Shown here: piece by piece, positions 11,444 to 22,401 of the stretch
How the letters are laid out: each line of letters opens with the position of its first letter
Numbering within the stretch: position 1 is the stretch's first letter
Source: Saccopteryx bilineata
Taxonomy: Eukaryota > Chordata > Mammalia > Chiroptera > Emballonuridae
Direction of reading: 5' to 3'
Assembly: GCF_036850765.1 (NCBI RefSeq)
Contig: NC_089493.1
Coordinates: 299,563,739-299,627,738 of the forward strand
Length of the DNA stretch: 64,000 nt
Notes under the pieces: generated by a model
What the model saw: only the letters and a program-made list of their open reading frames with translations
What the model was told of the DNA's origin: nothing
Database searches by the model: none
Made by a program: the position numbers and the translations under genes

Positions 11444-13484
11444 TCCCACTCTCCGATCGAGAAATGGCCTTGCTGTCACTGAAGGTCCCTGTACCAGAAG
11501 GAGGGAGTGCGTTCATAGGGACGCGGCCCGCCTAGTCGTCGTGATGGAAAACGTGGGATGTGGGTGGGAACTGATCCCCAATGAGCCTGAGAGACGCCGG
11601 GGCCCAGGTCACCTGGCCAACAAGGGCAGAGTCTGGACGCAGTCCCCGAGACAAAGTCCCCGTGACTGTCCGCAGGACAGGTGGACACAAGCACGTGGCA
11701 CATGTGTGCACAGGCATCCGAAATCCTAACTCATCTCGTCGCCTTCCGTCCCGTGTCCTCCCTAGATGGGTAGAAATGTCACCGCAGAACAAGAACCGTG
11801 TCCCCAGGATCGTGTCCCCTGCTCTCGCCGTCAGCGGGGATCAAGTTCATCACCGTTAGCGTGAGAGCTTCCGCCCTTGGACGCGACAGAAGATAAAGTC
11901 CCCAACCAAGCGGTCAGCAGTGAAGACGTACTCTCATCACGCTGCTCGAGACAGACCACGTGTGGCCCGCGTTCAAAGCCCCCAAATTTCAGTAAGAGAG
12001 GAAGGCACGCCCCCCCACACACACACACTCCAGGGCAGACACCAGAGAGCCCAGGGGGAGGGGGAGCAGTGCAGGGAGGGACCCTCGCACCAGACCTGCC
12101 TCCCGGACAAGGGGCCGGGGCCGGGGGGGGGGGCCACCGTGTGCCCCGTTCTTGCGCTATTTCATCGGTATGCATACAGGCATTTCAGAGTTACAGGAGC
12201 GACGTCACCTGTTAGGCGAGCCTCCTCCTAGCACGCGGACAAGTGACTCTAGGAAAAGACAGAGGGACACGAATTAAATGTCACCGAAGGCTCTTCCTCG
12301 GTGGGACTGGCGCACTCTGAAAAGAACGCCCCGTGTTGGCCCAGGAGACGCCCCGGGAAGGGGAAGAAGACAGCTGTAGAGATTCTCCACGTGTCTCCCC
12401 CCCCCCTCCCCGGTGAAACATCTGTTCTGTTGTTTTTTTTCTTTCCCGGGGGTGGGGGCGTGCGGGAGAAAGGTTGGCCGCGCCCCCATACCAGAAGGGG
12501 AGGAAATGCACTTAAAATCAACACGACATACTCAAGTATTTCCGAAGCCCGTTTTTTTGTTTTGTTTTGTTTTTTTTTTTTGGAATGTCAAGGGTGACCC
12601 CTGGTCCGGACCGTAAATATAAAATTCATATGTGCTTGGCTTCCTGTCTGTAATTACCTCCAAAAAAAAAAAAAAAAAGGTTCAGGGTTTCAATGGAATG
12701 CTTTATGAAGAGAAAGAAGGCCGGATGGTGGGATCTGGCTCGCTGGGCCCCCCCCCCCGAACCCCTCCCCTTCTCCGCACCACCACCTCTGCCGCCAGGA
12801 GCGCGCACGGGTTGTGGGGGGCCGTGTTCACCATCCTAAGACGCGTCCGGCCATGTGCAGCCCAGGCCCGCTGGAGGTTTTAACCCCATCAGGAGACGTT
12901 TGTGTTTTTTTTTTTTTCTTACCAGCCCTCACGGAATATGTTTCCTTTCCCGGCCGTGCCGGAGAAGAGAGGTGCCCACGTGCTGGGCACCGGGCACCGG
13001 GCAGGATTAATGCTAGGCGCCCGTGAGAATGTCCGGGGCTTCCCCTTTTCTGTGACCTGAGATACCGGGTTGAGTGTCCCCAGCTCCAGGATGCAGACCT
13101 CCCCCATCATCAGCTACGGACGGCCGACGGGCGGGGCTGTCCACCACTATGCTCTTCTCACGGTTCTTGCCAACGACAGGTGTCTCCTTGCCGGAGACCT
13201 TTAATCACCACGGGGTCCCTTTCCAAAAAAAAAAAAAAACGTCCATAGCTGTTCTAGTCACCGGAGGAGCTCGTTGTGTCTGCGTCCCGTGATCGTGATG
13301 GGGGGGGGGGGTGTCTCAAATTTCTCCCCCGTCTCCCGGAGATGTGGGGTTGAGGACCCTGTTAGAGAGAGTTCAACGGGCAGAACCGCCCGGCTTGGAC
13401 AACGAACGACATATCCGTCTCCCCTGCATCAGGGGGCCGGGGGGGGGGGTTGCGGCAGCGGGGGTGGGAGGCACAAGAAACAAA
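11444..13484. other. Unique, very GC-rich sequence with long homopolymer runs
   Basis: Two kilobases of unique sequence with many C or G runs of 8-11 bases (near 12010, 12125, 12400, 12750, 13300, 13440) and T/A runs. Overlapping open frames on both strands have low-complexity Pro/Arg/Gly content and no domain. No exon is supported. Confidence 0.5.
13436..13470 (+). other. G-quadruplex-prone G-run cluster
   Basis: Four or more runs of at least three G lie within about 35 bp on the plus strand. A complementary C-rich (CACCCC)n run follows at 13619-13662. Confidence 0.6.
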
Positions 13485-13740
13485 TGAAATGATTAACATC
13501 TTTCAAAGGGTCGCGGACGGCCGGGCAAATCAACATAATTCTAATGGATGTTTCTGTCTGCTCGACAAATAAGCCGTGGGAAGCATGTGTTCCGAATTTC
13601 CACCCTCCCCTCCCCTCCTGACCCCTCCCCACCCCCACTCCCACCCCCACCCCCACCCCCACATGTAATTTTTAAACTGGGCTTCAAGTTGTTGAGACGG
13701 AGCTAAATCAAACTAATTCCGCAGGACGACGCACCCTGGG
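13485..13740. promoter_or_regulatory. Candidate conserved non-coding element flanking a (CACCCC)n run
   Basis: AT-rich words with developmental-enhancer texture flank the (CACCCC)n tract at 13619-13662: gaaatgattaacatctttc, caacataattctaatgg, ctcgacaaataagccgtgg, and, downstream, taaactgggcttcaag and aaatcaaactaattccgc. Conservation is inferred only. Confidence 0.35.
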
Positions 13741-14056
13741 TTTGTCGGCCTCTGCGCTTGTTAAGATAGAGGCTGCTGGGGCATCTGGTGTTGATTTGCG
13801 GGGAACGCTTTGGAGGGGGCCCTGCATCTGGGGCAGCCCGTGGCGGGCGGGGGGGGAAGGGGGGGAAAACGTAAGAAACAGGAGAGACTGGAACCCACAG
13901 GTCTCCCTCCTCTCAGCCACCGGCCCGGGGGGACGGCGATGTCGGATGCCACCTGGAGAAATGGCTGACCCTTGTTTCCCGGCCATGGGAAGAAGTCCTT
14001 CCTCTTCATTCCTGATGGCCCAGCAAGATCCTCATGAGCTGTGGCCAATCCCTAGG
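13741..14056. other. Unique sequence, no feature seen
   Basis: GC-rich unique sequence. Open frames are present on both strands but none resembles a known protein. Confidence 0.45.
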
Positions 14057-14410
14057 GCCCTGGCTGGTGGCTGGGTGGGTAGAGCGTCAGCTCAGTATAC
14101 GGACGTCCTGGGTTCGATTCCCAGTCAGGGCATACAGGAAGAGTGACCATCTGCTTCTCTCCCCCTCCCTCTCCCCCTTTCTCTCCCTCTTCTCCCACAG
14201 CCAGTGGCTCGGTTGGTTCGAACATCGGCCCTGGTCGTTGAGGTTGGCTTGGTTGGTCCCAACCAAACACGTCAGCCTCAGGTGCTAAAAGTAGCTCAGT
14301 ACTTGAGCATCAGCCCCAGATGGGGGAGGGGGGTTACCCAGCGATCCCGGTCGGGGCGCATGCGGGAGTCTGTCTCTCTCTCTGTCTCCCTTCCCCTCAC
14401 TTAAAAAAAT
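14057..14410 (+). mobile_element. Older tRNA-derived SINE, long-body family (type B)
   Basis: Starts gccctggctggtggc, with the B-box-like word ggttcgattccc, and ends with cgcatgcgggagtctgtctc. It is more diverged than the other type B copies. Its 3' half, from 14239, is duplicated in inverted orientation at 16519-16686, so the inverted-duplication boundary falls inside this SINE. Confidence 0.85.
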
Positions 14411-14889
14411 AATTCATCATCTGACTCCACTTCCCTAAAAAAAGATAGAAAATCCGGCCTGACCTGTGGTGGTGCAGTGGATAAAGCATCGACCTGGAAA
14501 TGCTGAGGTCGCTGGTTCGAAACCCTGGGCTTGCCTGGTCAAGGCACATATGGGAGTTGATGCTTCCAGCTCCTCCTCCCTTCTCTCTCTGTTTCTCTCC
14601 CTCTCTCTCTCCTCTCTAAAAGTGAATAAATAAAATTAAAATATATATATATATCTATAAAAAAAAAGATAGAAAATCCCTTTTTTAAAAAAAGTAATTT
14701 AATTATTTGCACGAATGCTAGTTTCTCCAGATGATATTTTCCAGCTCATTGCTCAGCTGAAATGCACGTGCCATCGTTTCGGGGTACTGTTGCCCCTGAC
14801 AGGCCGTTCCCCCCATAGAGTCACCATTCAAATTTAACTCCAGCATTTCTCTTTATTCCACCAGAAGGCGGTCCAGTGTCCAGCGGTCC
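14239..14889 (+). repeat. Left arm of a large inverted duplication
   Basis: Reads colinearly with the reverse complement of 16034-16686. Shared stretches include gaggttggcttggttgg, cagcctcaggtgctaaaagt, gatagaaaatcc, tgctagtttctccagatg and aaggcggtccagtgtccagc. The left arm contains a SINE (14457-14658) missing from the right arm. The right arm contains a hAT element (16112-16325) missing from the left arm. Confidence 0.9.
14457..14658 (+). mobile_element. tRNA-derived SINE type A, specific to the left palindrome arm
   Basis: Flanked by a TSD of about 19 bp, aaaaaaagatagaaaatcc (14437-14455 and about 14659-14677). The matching position in the right arm, near 16475-16500, holds the empty, single-copy target. 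The insertion therefore post-dates the inverted duplication. Confidence 0.93.
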
Positions 14890-15337
14890 CCACTGCAGGG
14901 TGGTCCCATTCCAAGATCTTACTTCGGGAGCGTGAGACGCAGCCTCCGTCTGTGTCCACTCTCTGCGTGGTCTCGCACACGAGTGGAGGGGCGCTTCCAA
15001 TTAATAGGACCAGAGGGTGGCAGACGCATCGATTTTTATAGGCTGGACTCTTGCCTGTTCCGTCAGCCGTGGAGATATCCCATTAATATCAGAGTCGGAT
15101 GACTGAAGCCAGTAGGCTCTTCATGGCAGTTGGAGGAACAGGTCTGCAGTCACCAGACACACCAAGACCCGTAGCTGCCTGCCCTCCGGTAGAGGTGGAT
15201 GCCCAGGGTGGCCTTTCTGGCCAATAGATGTCTAGATTTGTTAGTCACTCACAAGGCTGGGGCTGAGGCAAGGCAAACAGACATTCACGAGGGGGGTGGG
15301 GCTAAAAGTGTAGGGGGGGGGGTTTCCACAAATAATA
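14890..15337. other. Palindrome spacer, left part
   Basis: Unique sequence between the left arm and the mariner element. No gene is seen. Confidence 0.5.
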
Positions 15338-15935
15338 CAGTTTGTGTCCGTAAAGTCATGGTGCACTTTTGACCGGTCACAGGAAAGCAACAAAAGATGA
15401 TAGAAATGTGAAATCTGCACCAAATAAAAGGAAAACTCTCCCAGTTTCATACCTATTCAGTGCAGTTCAATGTGGGCTCACGCACAGATGTTTTAGGGCT
15501 CCTTAGGTAGCTATCCCGTATAGCCTCTACAGACTCGTCACTGACTGATGGCTACCAGAACGGGGTTTCTCCACCAAACTGCCCGTTTCCTTCAACTGCT
15601 TATCCCACCGAGTCATGTTATTCCTATGTGGTGGTGCTTCATTATAAACGCAACAATATTCACATTGCACTTGGGTCACGGATTCGAATTGAGCGAGCCA
15701 CAGAACACACTGAACTTTCCTCTGTACCGTCCACATCTCGACTGGCATGGCCGTGGGCTGCTCCGCTGTGCACACGGTGTGACGTCATCATCTGCACATG
15801 CGCACATGCTGCCACATCATCCTACAGAAACTGGGAGGGTTTTCCTTTTATTTGGGGCGGATTTCACATTTCTATCATCTTTTGTTGCTTTCCTGTGACC
15901 GGTCAAAAGTGCACCAGGTCTTTACGGACAGACTG
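15338..15935 (-). mobile_element. Non-autonomous mariner/Tc1-type transposon (copy 1)
   Basis: Terminal inverted repeats of about 105 bp (outer end cagt.tgtccgtaaag, then tgcacttttgaccggtcac) are flanked by TA. The interior holds a degenerate transposase N-terminal segment on the minus strand (15775-15527) with RWDKQLKETGSLVEKPRSG, like a DNA-binding helix-turn-helix of IS630/Tc1/mariner transposases. No catalytic domain remains. It lies in the palindrome spacer. A second copy with the same internal structure is at 28372-28972. Confidence 0.88.
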
Positions 15936-16111
15936 TACTTTAAAGCAACGGCGTTCAACAACCACGATCAAACACATCATGAACCGGCGTCACCATTTTA
16001 AATAACGTGAGTAAATTTACAGAGAGAGAAACACGGACTGCTGGACACTGGACCGCCTTCCTGTGGAACAAAGGGAAATGCCGGAATTAAATGTGAACAG
16101 TGACTCTAGGG

Positions 16112-16325
16112 CACTGGTTCTCAACTTTTCTAGTGCCGTGACCCCGCAAGACAGTCCCTCATGTTGTGGTGACCCCAATGCAAAAAATAATTTTGGTGGC
16201 TACTTCGTAACTGTCATTTTGCTACAGTTATGATTCGGAATGTAAATACCTGATATGCATTATGTATTTTCCGATGGCTTTAGGCGACCCCACCGGGGTC
16301 GCGACCCACAGGTTGAGAACCGCTG
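16112..16325 (+). mobile_element. Non-autonomous hAT element, family 2 (short, about 214 bp)
   Basis: Ends cactggttctcaac and gttgagaaccgctg are near inverted repeats. The 8-bp flanks are ctctaggg (16104-16111) and ctctatgg (16326-16333), one mismatch. The left palindrome arm holds the empty site (catagagtcacc near 14813, reverse orientation), proving a later insertion. Confidence 0.92.
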
Positions 16326-16518
16326 CTCTATGGCATAAATGGGGGAACGGCCTGAGAGGGGAAATAGTACCCCAAAACGATGGCACATGCATTTCAGCTG
16401 AGCAATGTGTTGGAAAATACCATCTGGAGAAACTAGCATTTGTGCAAATAATTAAATGACTTTTTTTTTAAAAGAGATTTTCTATCTTTTTTTAGGGAAG
16501 TGGAGTCAGATGATCAAT

Positions 16519-16686
16519 TATTTTTTTTAACTGAGGGGAAGGGAGACAGAGAGACAGACTCCCGCATGCGCCCCGCCCGGGATCACTGGGTCACCCCCCC
16601 CCCATCTGGGGCTGATGCTCAAGTACTGAGCTACTTTTAGCACCTGAGGCTGACGTGCTTGGTTGGGACCAACCAAGCCAACCTCA
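16519..16686 (-). mobile_element. 3' half of an older type B SINE, inside the right arm
   Basis: Reverse copy of 14239-14405. The tRNA-like head is absent because the inverted duplication breaks inside the SINE body. Confidence 0.85.
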
Positions 16687-16779
16687 AGCAGAGCGTTTCC
16701 TCCGTCAGCAAAGGGGCAAAGTTCTCATTTTGTCTTTTTCTCTTTTTTTTTTTCTTAAATACGAGGCAATCATGGGAGG

Positions 16780-16978
16780 TAAAAGTACAGCACGGGGAAT
16801 ACAGTCAATAATATTGTAACAACCACACACAGGGCCAGCTGGGCCCTGGAAATATTAGGGAGGGGGGTGAACAGTATATAACGTCTATAAACGTCTAAGC
16901 CCTCGGCCGCGGGCCTGCGACTCGTATAATATTATGCGCACGCCGTAATTGAAAAATGTTTTAAAATCGAAATGAAAC
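16780..16978 (+). mobile_element. L1 3'-end fragment
   Basis: Words such as acagtcaataatattgtaac, cgtataatattatgcgc and gtaattgaaaaatg match the typical 3' UTR/tail region of Laurasiatherian L1. Degenerate and non-coding. Confidence 0.7.
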
Positions 16979-17224
16979 CAAGGCGAGGAGAGTGAATGGG
17001 TTGTTCAGTCTCCGTTTCACGCCCGTTGCCCACCCCGGGGTGGCAACGCCGACCCTATAAATACGTCATTCACGTCGTCCAGGGTCGCGGCGAGACGGTC
17101 CTTATTTTTCAAAAAGCACGTTCGTTCTCCCGGTTTTATTCTGCGTTTTATTTTATTTTTTCACTTTTTTCACACTTACCAATATGTTTAATATAGTTCC
17201 AGTGGAAAAAAAAAAAGCTGATCA

Positions 17225-17345
17225 TAAAACTGCAATATATATATATAATTTTTTATTGTGGTAAGAACACTTAGCATGAATTCTACCCTCTTAACGAAAT
17301 GTTAAGTGGAGAGTGAGGTGTTATTAAGCATCAGCACAAGATGCT
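17225..17345 (+). mobile_element. L1-like 3' fragment
   Basis: Contains ttattgtggtaagaacac, accctcttaacgaaatg and a following aagtgg...cacaagatgctgtgc pattern, as in ancient L1 3' regions. Short and diverged. Confidence 0.55.
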
Positions 17346-17508
17346 GTGCTGCCGACTCCTAGAGAGGATGCCTCTTGCGTTGTTCAGACTGTGTGCCCGT
17401 TCGTGACAGGGTTTCTCCCATGTCCCCCTGCCCAAGCTCTGGGGAGAAACTATTCGGGTTTATGATTCTGGGTTTGTTTGATTGACTGATTGGTTTTAGA
17501 GCAAAGAA

Positions 17509-17512
17509 AAGG

Positions 17513-17548
<36 letters not shown>

Positions 17549-17591
17549 GAAGGAAGGAAGGAGGGAGGGAGGAAGGGAGGGAGGGAGGGAG

Positions 17592-17629
<38 letters not shown>

Positions 17630-17638
17630 AGAAAGAAA

Positions 17639-17695
<57 letters not shown>

Positions 17696-17907
17696 AGAAG
17701 GGAGGGAGGGAGGCGGGAAGGGAGGAAGGTAGGAAGGAAAGAAGGAAGGAAGGGAGGCAGGGAGGGAGGGAGGGAGGGAAGGAAGGAAGAAAAAGAAAAG
17801 GAAGGAAGGAAGGAAGGAAGGAAGGAAGGAAGGAAGGAAGGAAGGAAGAAAGAAAGAAGAAGGGAGGGAGGCGGGGAGGGAGGAAGGAAGGAAGAAAAGA
17901 GAGAGAG

Positions 17908-17957
<50 letters not shown>
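17509..17957. repeat. 450-bp homopurine (GA/GAAA/GGAA) tract
   Basis: Nearly uninterrupted purines on the plus strand, with GA, GGAA, GGGA and GAAA sub-arrays. Such tracts can form triplex (H-DNA) structures. All open frames here are Lys/Arg/Glu or Ser/Phe/Leu repeats and are spurious. Confidence 0.97.
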
Positions 17958-17959
<2 letters not shown>

Positions 17960-18549
17960 TGATTTCTTGTTCCACTCATTCATACATTCCTTGGTTGATT
18001 CTTGTTTGTGCCCTGAGCAGGGATCAAAGCCCCAATTTCCCACCCAAGTGGACTTTCTCCTCCTGTGACCGGCTCAATTTCATTTCGCGTCCTCACGTTT
18101 CATCCTCCTGGTCACGTCAGATAGACTCTTTTCTGCGTCCGAGTGGTGTTGGGTTGTGTGTGGTTACGGTACCCGGCAGAGAACTCACGCAGACAAGGTT
18201 GTCCTATACCCACAATCCTTCAGGGAGAACGTCCGAGGCGTGGCCCCCATGAGCCGGGCGTGTCCCTCAGGGTCGGGAGGCAAGGTGCAGACCGCTCAGG
18301 TGGCACCTGTCGGTGGTGCATCGAGACACACCAATCCGCTGTTCCACAGGAGGCTCACGGGGTAGACCAGGCATCCCGTCTTCATGGTCCACAGCACACC
18401 TGTCCACTCTCGTTCCCTTAAAGACACAGAAGACAGAGGCGCTGAGGGTGCTGTTGCTAAAACAGCACCAAGGACTCCGCGTTGCGTAGCTTCTCTCAGG
18501 AGAGGTGCCTCTTCCTGCCCGCGACCTTTTCTGTCCACCTTGTGGCACA
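17958..18549. other. Unique sequence, no feature seen
   Basis: Unique sequence with overlapping short open frames but no recognisable domain. Confidence 0.45.
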
Positions 18550-18775
18550 ACCATCTCCGTCATCCTGTCGAGGGTTCTCTCATCTCCTCAGATGGAAAGT
18601 CTGACCCCATCAAACACTCAATCCCCACCCTCCTGCCCCAGTCCCTGATGTCTGGCTTATTTCACTGAGTCCTGCATCCTCCCGGTTCCCCACACGGACA
18701 TGAGTCTCAGAATTTCCTTCCTTTTCATGGCTGAGTAATATTCCATTGTCTATAGAGGGACCACATTCCGTGTAT
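18550..18775 (+). mobile_element. L1 3' fragment
   Basis: Contains ggcttatttcactgagtcc, tccttttcatggctgag and taatattccattgtctat, the classic L1 3'-region words. It runs straight into the CATC array, whose seed is the ccat-rich L1 sequence. Confidence 0.8.
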
Positions 18776-19597
18776 CAATCTATCCATCATCCTTCCATCT
18801 ATCCATCCGCCATCCACCCATCCATCCATCCATCCATCCATCATCCATCCGTCCATCCACCCATCCACCCACCATCCATCATCCATCACCATCTACCCAT
18901 CCACCCATCATCCATCCATCCATCCATTCATTCACCTATCCATCCATCCATCATCCATGCATCCATCATCCATCCATCCATCAAACACCCATGCATCCAC
19001 CCACCATCCATCCATCATCCACCCACCCACCCATCCATCTACCCATCCACCCATCCACCCACCCACCCATCCAAGCATGCATCCACACATCCATCCATCA
19101 TCCATCCATCCATCCATCCATCATCCATCCATCATCCACCCATTCATCATCCATCATCCATCAATTCATCAATCCATCCATCATCCGTCCAAGCATGCAT
19201 CCACACATCCATCCATCATCCATCCATCCATCCATCATCCATCCATCCACCCACCATCCATCCCTCCACCCATTCATCTATTCATCCACCCATTCATCTA
19301 TTCATCCACCCACCCACCATCCATCCACCCACCCACCATCCATCCATCATCCATCTATCCACCCACCATCCATCCATCATCCACCCATCTATCCATCCAT
19401 CATCCATCATCCATCCATCCACCCACCCATCCATCCATCTATCCACCCATCCACCCATCAATCCATCCATCCATCATTCATCCACCCATCTATTCATTTA
19501 TCTATCCACCCACCCATCCACCCACCCACCCATCCAAGCATGCATCCACACATCCATCCACACATCCATCCATCATCTATCCATCCATCCATCCACA
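18776..19597. repeat. (CATC)n/(CACC)n array, about 0.8 kb
   Basis: Imperfect CATC repeats with ACCC interruptions. A longer block (catccaagcatgcatccacacatcc) recurs near 19068, 19188 and 19532, so segments were duplicated. Open frames are spurious His/Pro/Ser repeats. Confidence 0.96.
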
Positions 19598-20816
19598 TAT
19601 ACTGGGGTTGCATGTGTCTGTTTTCACAGAAATATTTATGGAGGTTCAGAAATAATTTCCACAACGCCAACAAAATGAGCCATTTATGGAAGATCACACC
19701 ACCACCTTGTGTGCAGTCCTGACCTACGTTCCCAGGAGAAAGGCCGGTGGTGATTTCTTAGACTCCCCCATGTTTGCCAGTATTTTCCTCTAACAAGCAG
19801 AATGGCTGGGGAGGCATTTTTTGATTGATTTTTTTTTTGAGGGGGGTGGGGGATGACACTGGTTCATACAACTACACAGATTTCAGGGTCTCTCTTGTGC
19901 CATAGGTCTCTCTTTCAGGGGACGGGGGAGTTATTTTTAATAAGACACCCCGTGAGTCAGACCAGACCCCGAAGGCATTCTGGGCTCCCCACGGAATGGG
20001 AACGGACAGACGTGGGCCAAGATGGTGCTAGCCGATCAGGAGAGGTTTCATCAGCAAACACGGAGGCACAGCCCTCTGAGACATGAGAAGGAGGTGGGGA
20101 TTTGAGGGTGCATTCCAGGCAGCCACACGGGGGGCCGACATCGGAGGGTCCCGGAGTCACGGTGGCTCCCCTTCCCCCCTCCCCCAGTGAGAAGAGAGGA
20201 CGGCGTGGGATTTAGGACCGGGAGGGTAGAAGTGAACATCTTCTCCACCCAGCCGGGCTGGGAGGTCACGGGAGCCCTGGGCGGTCCGGCCACGCTGCCA
20301 GTTTCCACTTGGGCCACGGAGACACCTCGGAGCCCCCGCAGGCCACACACAGGGAGCCGGCTGGAAGGGCCATAAAACGCAGGAATCCGCCCATCCCCAG
20401 AAACGTACTTTGGCAGCGAGGTTTTATGGACGTGAGTCAGTGCGCGGCGGGCGGGCGGGCGTGCGTGGGAAACGTGGAGAAGCTCGGGGTTTCCGGTGGC
20501 TTCCTGGGAATCTCGTGGGTGGAGGGGGCGTCATCTCAGTGTGCTCCAGCCCCCTCCGTTTGGAAAGACAACGGGTCAGCTCGGACTGAGATGAGGACCA
20601 GAGTGACCGCAGGGCGTCGATTCTGAGCAGGAGCCGAGAAGGGGACGCGGCCGTGTCCCCCCCCCCCCTCGCGCGCGCACGGGGCAGGGCGTGTCGACGC
20701 GCGGTGATTGAGTGGGTGTCTCGCCGAGCTGAGCCGGGCAGCCGGGGCGGCATGGCCCTGCATCTGTCCTGGGCATCCCACGCTCAAAGCAGGCAGCGAG
20801 CTAGGGAAGCATTTTA
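19598..20816. other. Unique GC-rich sequence
   Basis: Includes aacgtactttggcagcgagg near 20401 and a C run near 20657. No exon, repeat or RNA gene can be supported. Confidence 0.45.
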
Positions 20817-21201
20817 TATTTTTCTGAAGCTGGAAACCAGGAGAGACAGTCAGACAGACTCCCACATGCGCCCCGACCGGGATCCACTCGGCACGCCCAC
20901 CAGGGGCAACGCTCTGCCCACCAGGGGGTGATGCTCTGCCCATCCGGGGCGTCGCTCTTTTGCAACCAGAGCCACTCCAGCGCCTGGGGAAGAGGCCAAG
21001 GAGCCATCCCCAGCGCCCGGGCCATCTTTGCTCCAATGGAGCCTTGGCTGCGGGAGGGGAAGAGAGAGACAGAGAGGAAGGAGAGGGGGAGGGGTGGAGA
21101 AGCAGATGGGCGCTTCTCCTGTGTGCCCTGGCCGGGAATCGAACCCGGGTCCCCCGCACACCAGGCTGACGCTCTACCGCTGAGCCAACCTGCCAGGGCC
21201 T
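20817..21201 (-). mobile_element. Full-length tRNA-derived SINE type B
   Basis: Head at about 21200 (gccctggcaggttggctcag on the minus strand) and 3' end near 20817 (cagcttcagaaaaata on the minus strand). It is flanked by a perfect 15-bp TSD tagggaagcatttta (20802-20816 and 21202-21216). Young copy. Confidence 0.95.
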
Positions 21202-21216
21202 TAGGGAAGCATTTTA

Positions 21217-22022
21217 ACAGGCAATCCAACCCTATCCCAAATCAGAGAGCCCTGCAGGAAATTCTGAGTCCCCGGCCGGTGCTCCGGGGAGAAAAATGCA
21301 GGAAAGTGGTCATAAAAGACTCCTTTTTGTTTGTCTGTTTGTTTGCTTGCTTCTCCTCACTCAGAAACGGAAAATTGCCGGACGGGTTTCCTGCAGATGG
21401 ACGCAGAAAGCCAGCCAGACCTGGACAGCCATGGGCGGCTGGCTGTCGGCTTCGGAAGGTCCCAGGCGTCCCAATCCTGGTCTCAGACAGCCAGCAGCAC
21501 CGCTGACCTGTTTGATGACGTTTAATTTCCAATTTGCATTTGGGATGATTGGACCTTTGAGAATTGGCCACTTTTTTTTTTTTTTCCCCCGCCTCTCCGC
21601 CCACAAGAGCCCCGTCTGAGAAGTGTCATTCTATCTGGGCCCCCGGGGTGTGGGGGTCACGGGCACGCTCTTCCCTGCTGGCGAGCAGGGATTTCCGTCT
21701 CCCCGGTGGATGCCGGTTCTCCTCAGATGGGTGAATGCCGTGGCGACCCGTCTCTTAGCCCGCCCGACGTGACCACACCCCATTCTCACCCTCCTCAGAC
21801 ACAGAAAAAAAAAAAATTAGATACGATATAAAACCAAGTGACACATTCAGATCATGTAACACGATAGAGGAGAATGAAATAGGAAATAACATAAAATAAA
21901 ATAAGGTTCAACAAAGTAACATAAAAAGTCGCCCTGTAAAGGAATGAATAGGATGTCACAGTCATTCCGCGTTCTGTGTGCCTGAGCCCCTGACCCCGTG
22001 GGTCTGTGCCGCGAGTCTAGGC
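21217..22022. other. Unique sequence with an A-rich segment
   Basis: GC-rich, then an A-rich run (about 21808-21935). No gene is seen. Confidence 0.45.
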
Positions 22023-22393
22023 CAGGGGTCTCCAAACTACGGCCCCGCGGGCCACATGCAGCCCCCGGAGGCCATTTATCCGGCCCCCCGCCGCACTTCC
22101 AGAAGGGGCACCTCTTTCATTGGTGGTCAGTGAGAGGAGCACATTGACCATCTCATTAGCCAAAAGCAGGCCCATACTTCCCATTGAAATACTGGTCAGT
22201 TTGTTGATTTAAATTGACTTGTTCTTTATTTTAAATATTGTATTTGTTCCCGTTTTGTTTTTTTGCTTGAAAATAAGATATGTGCAGTGTGCATAGGGAT
22301 TTGTTCATAGTTTTTTTTTTTTATAGTCCGGCCCTCCAATGGTCTGAGGGACAGTGAACTGGCCCCCTGTGTAAAAAAGTTTGGGGACCCCTG
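22023..22393 (-). mobile_element. Non-autonomous hAT family 1
   Basis: Starts caggggtctccaaact and ends tttggggacccctg, in opposite orientation to the copy at 5609. Perfect 8-bp TSD gtctaggc (22015-22022 and 22394-22401). No transposase frame. Confidence 0.95.
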
Positions 22394-22401
22394 GTCTAGG
22401 C

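Larger units (their letters stand above)
16034..16686 (-). repeat. Right arm of the large inverted duplication
   Basis: Inverted copy of 14239-14889, roughly 90% identical by eye once the private insertions are removed. It contains a hAT element (16112-16325), and its outer end is the 3' half of a type B SINE. Confidence 0.9.

Noticed and set aside
17359..18043. Leu/Phe/Ser-rich and Lys/Arg/Glu-rich open frames
   Set aside because: Encoded by the GA/GAAA/GGAA microsatellite. Not proteins.
18746..19722. His/Pro/Ser-repeat open frames of up to 310 codons
   Set aside because: Translation of (CATC)n. The same applies to 52674-53893 on the opposite strand.
20534..21229. Open frames spanning the SINE at 20817-21201
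   Set aside because: Same peptide sequences recur at every type B SINE. They are SINE-derived and not genes.
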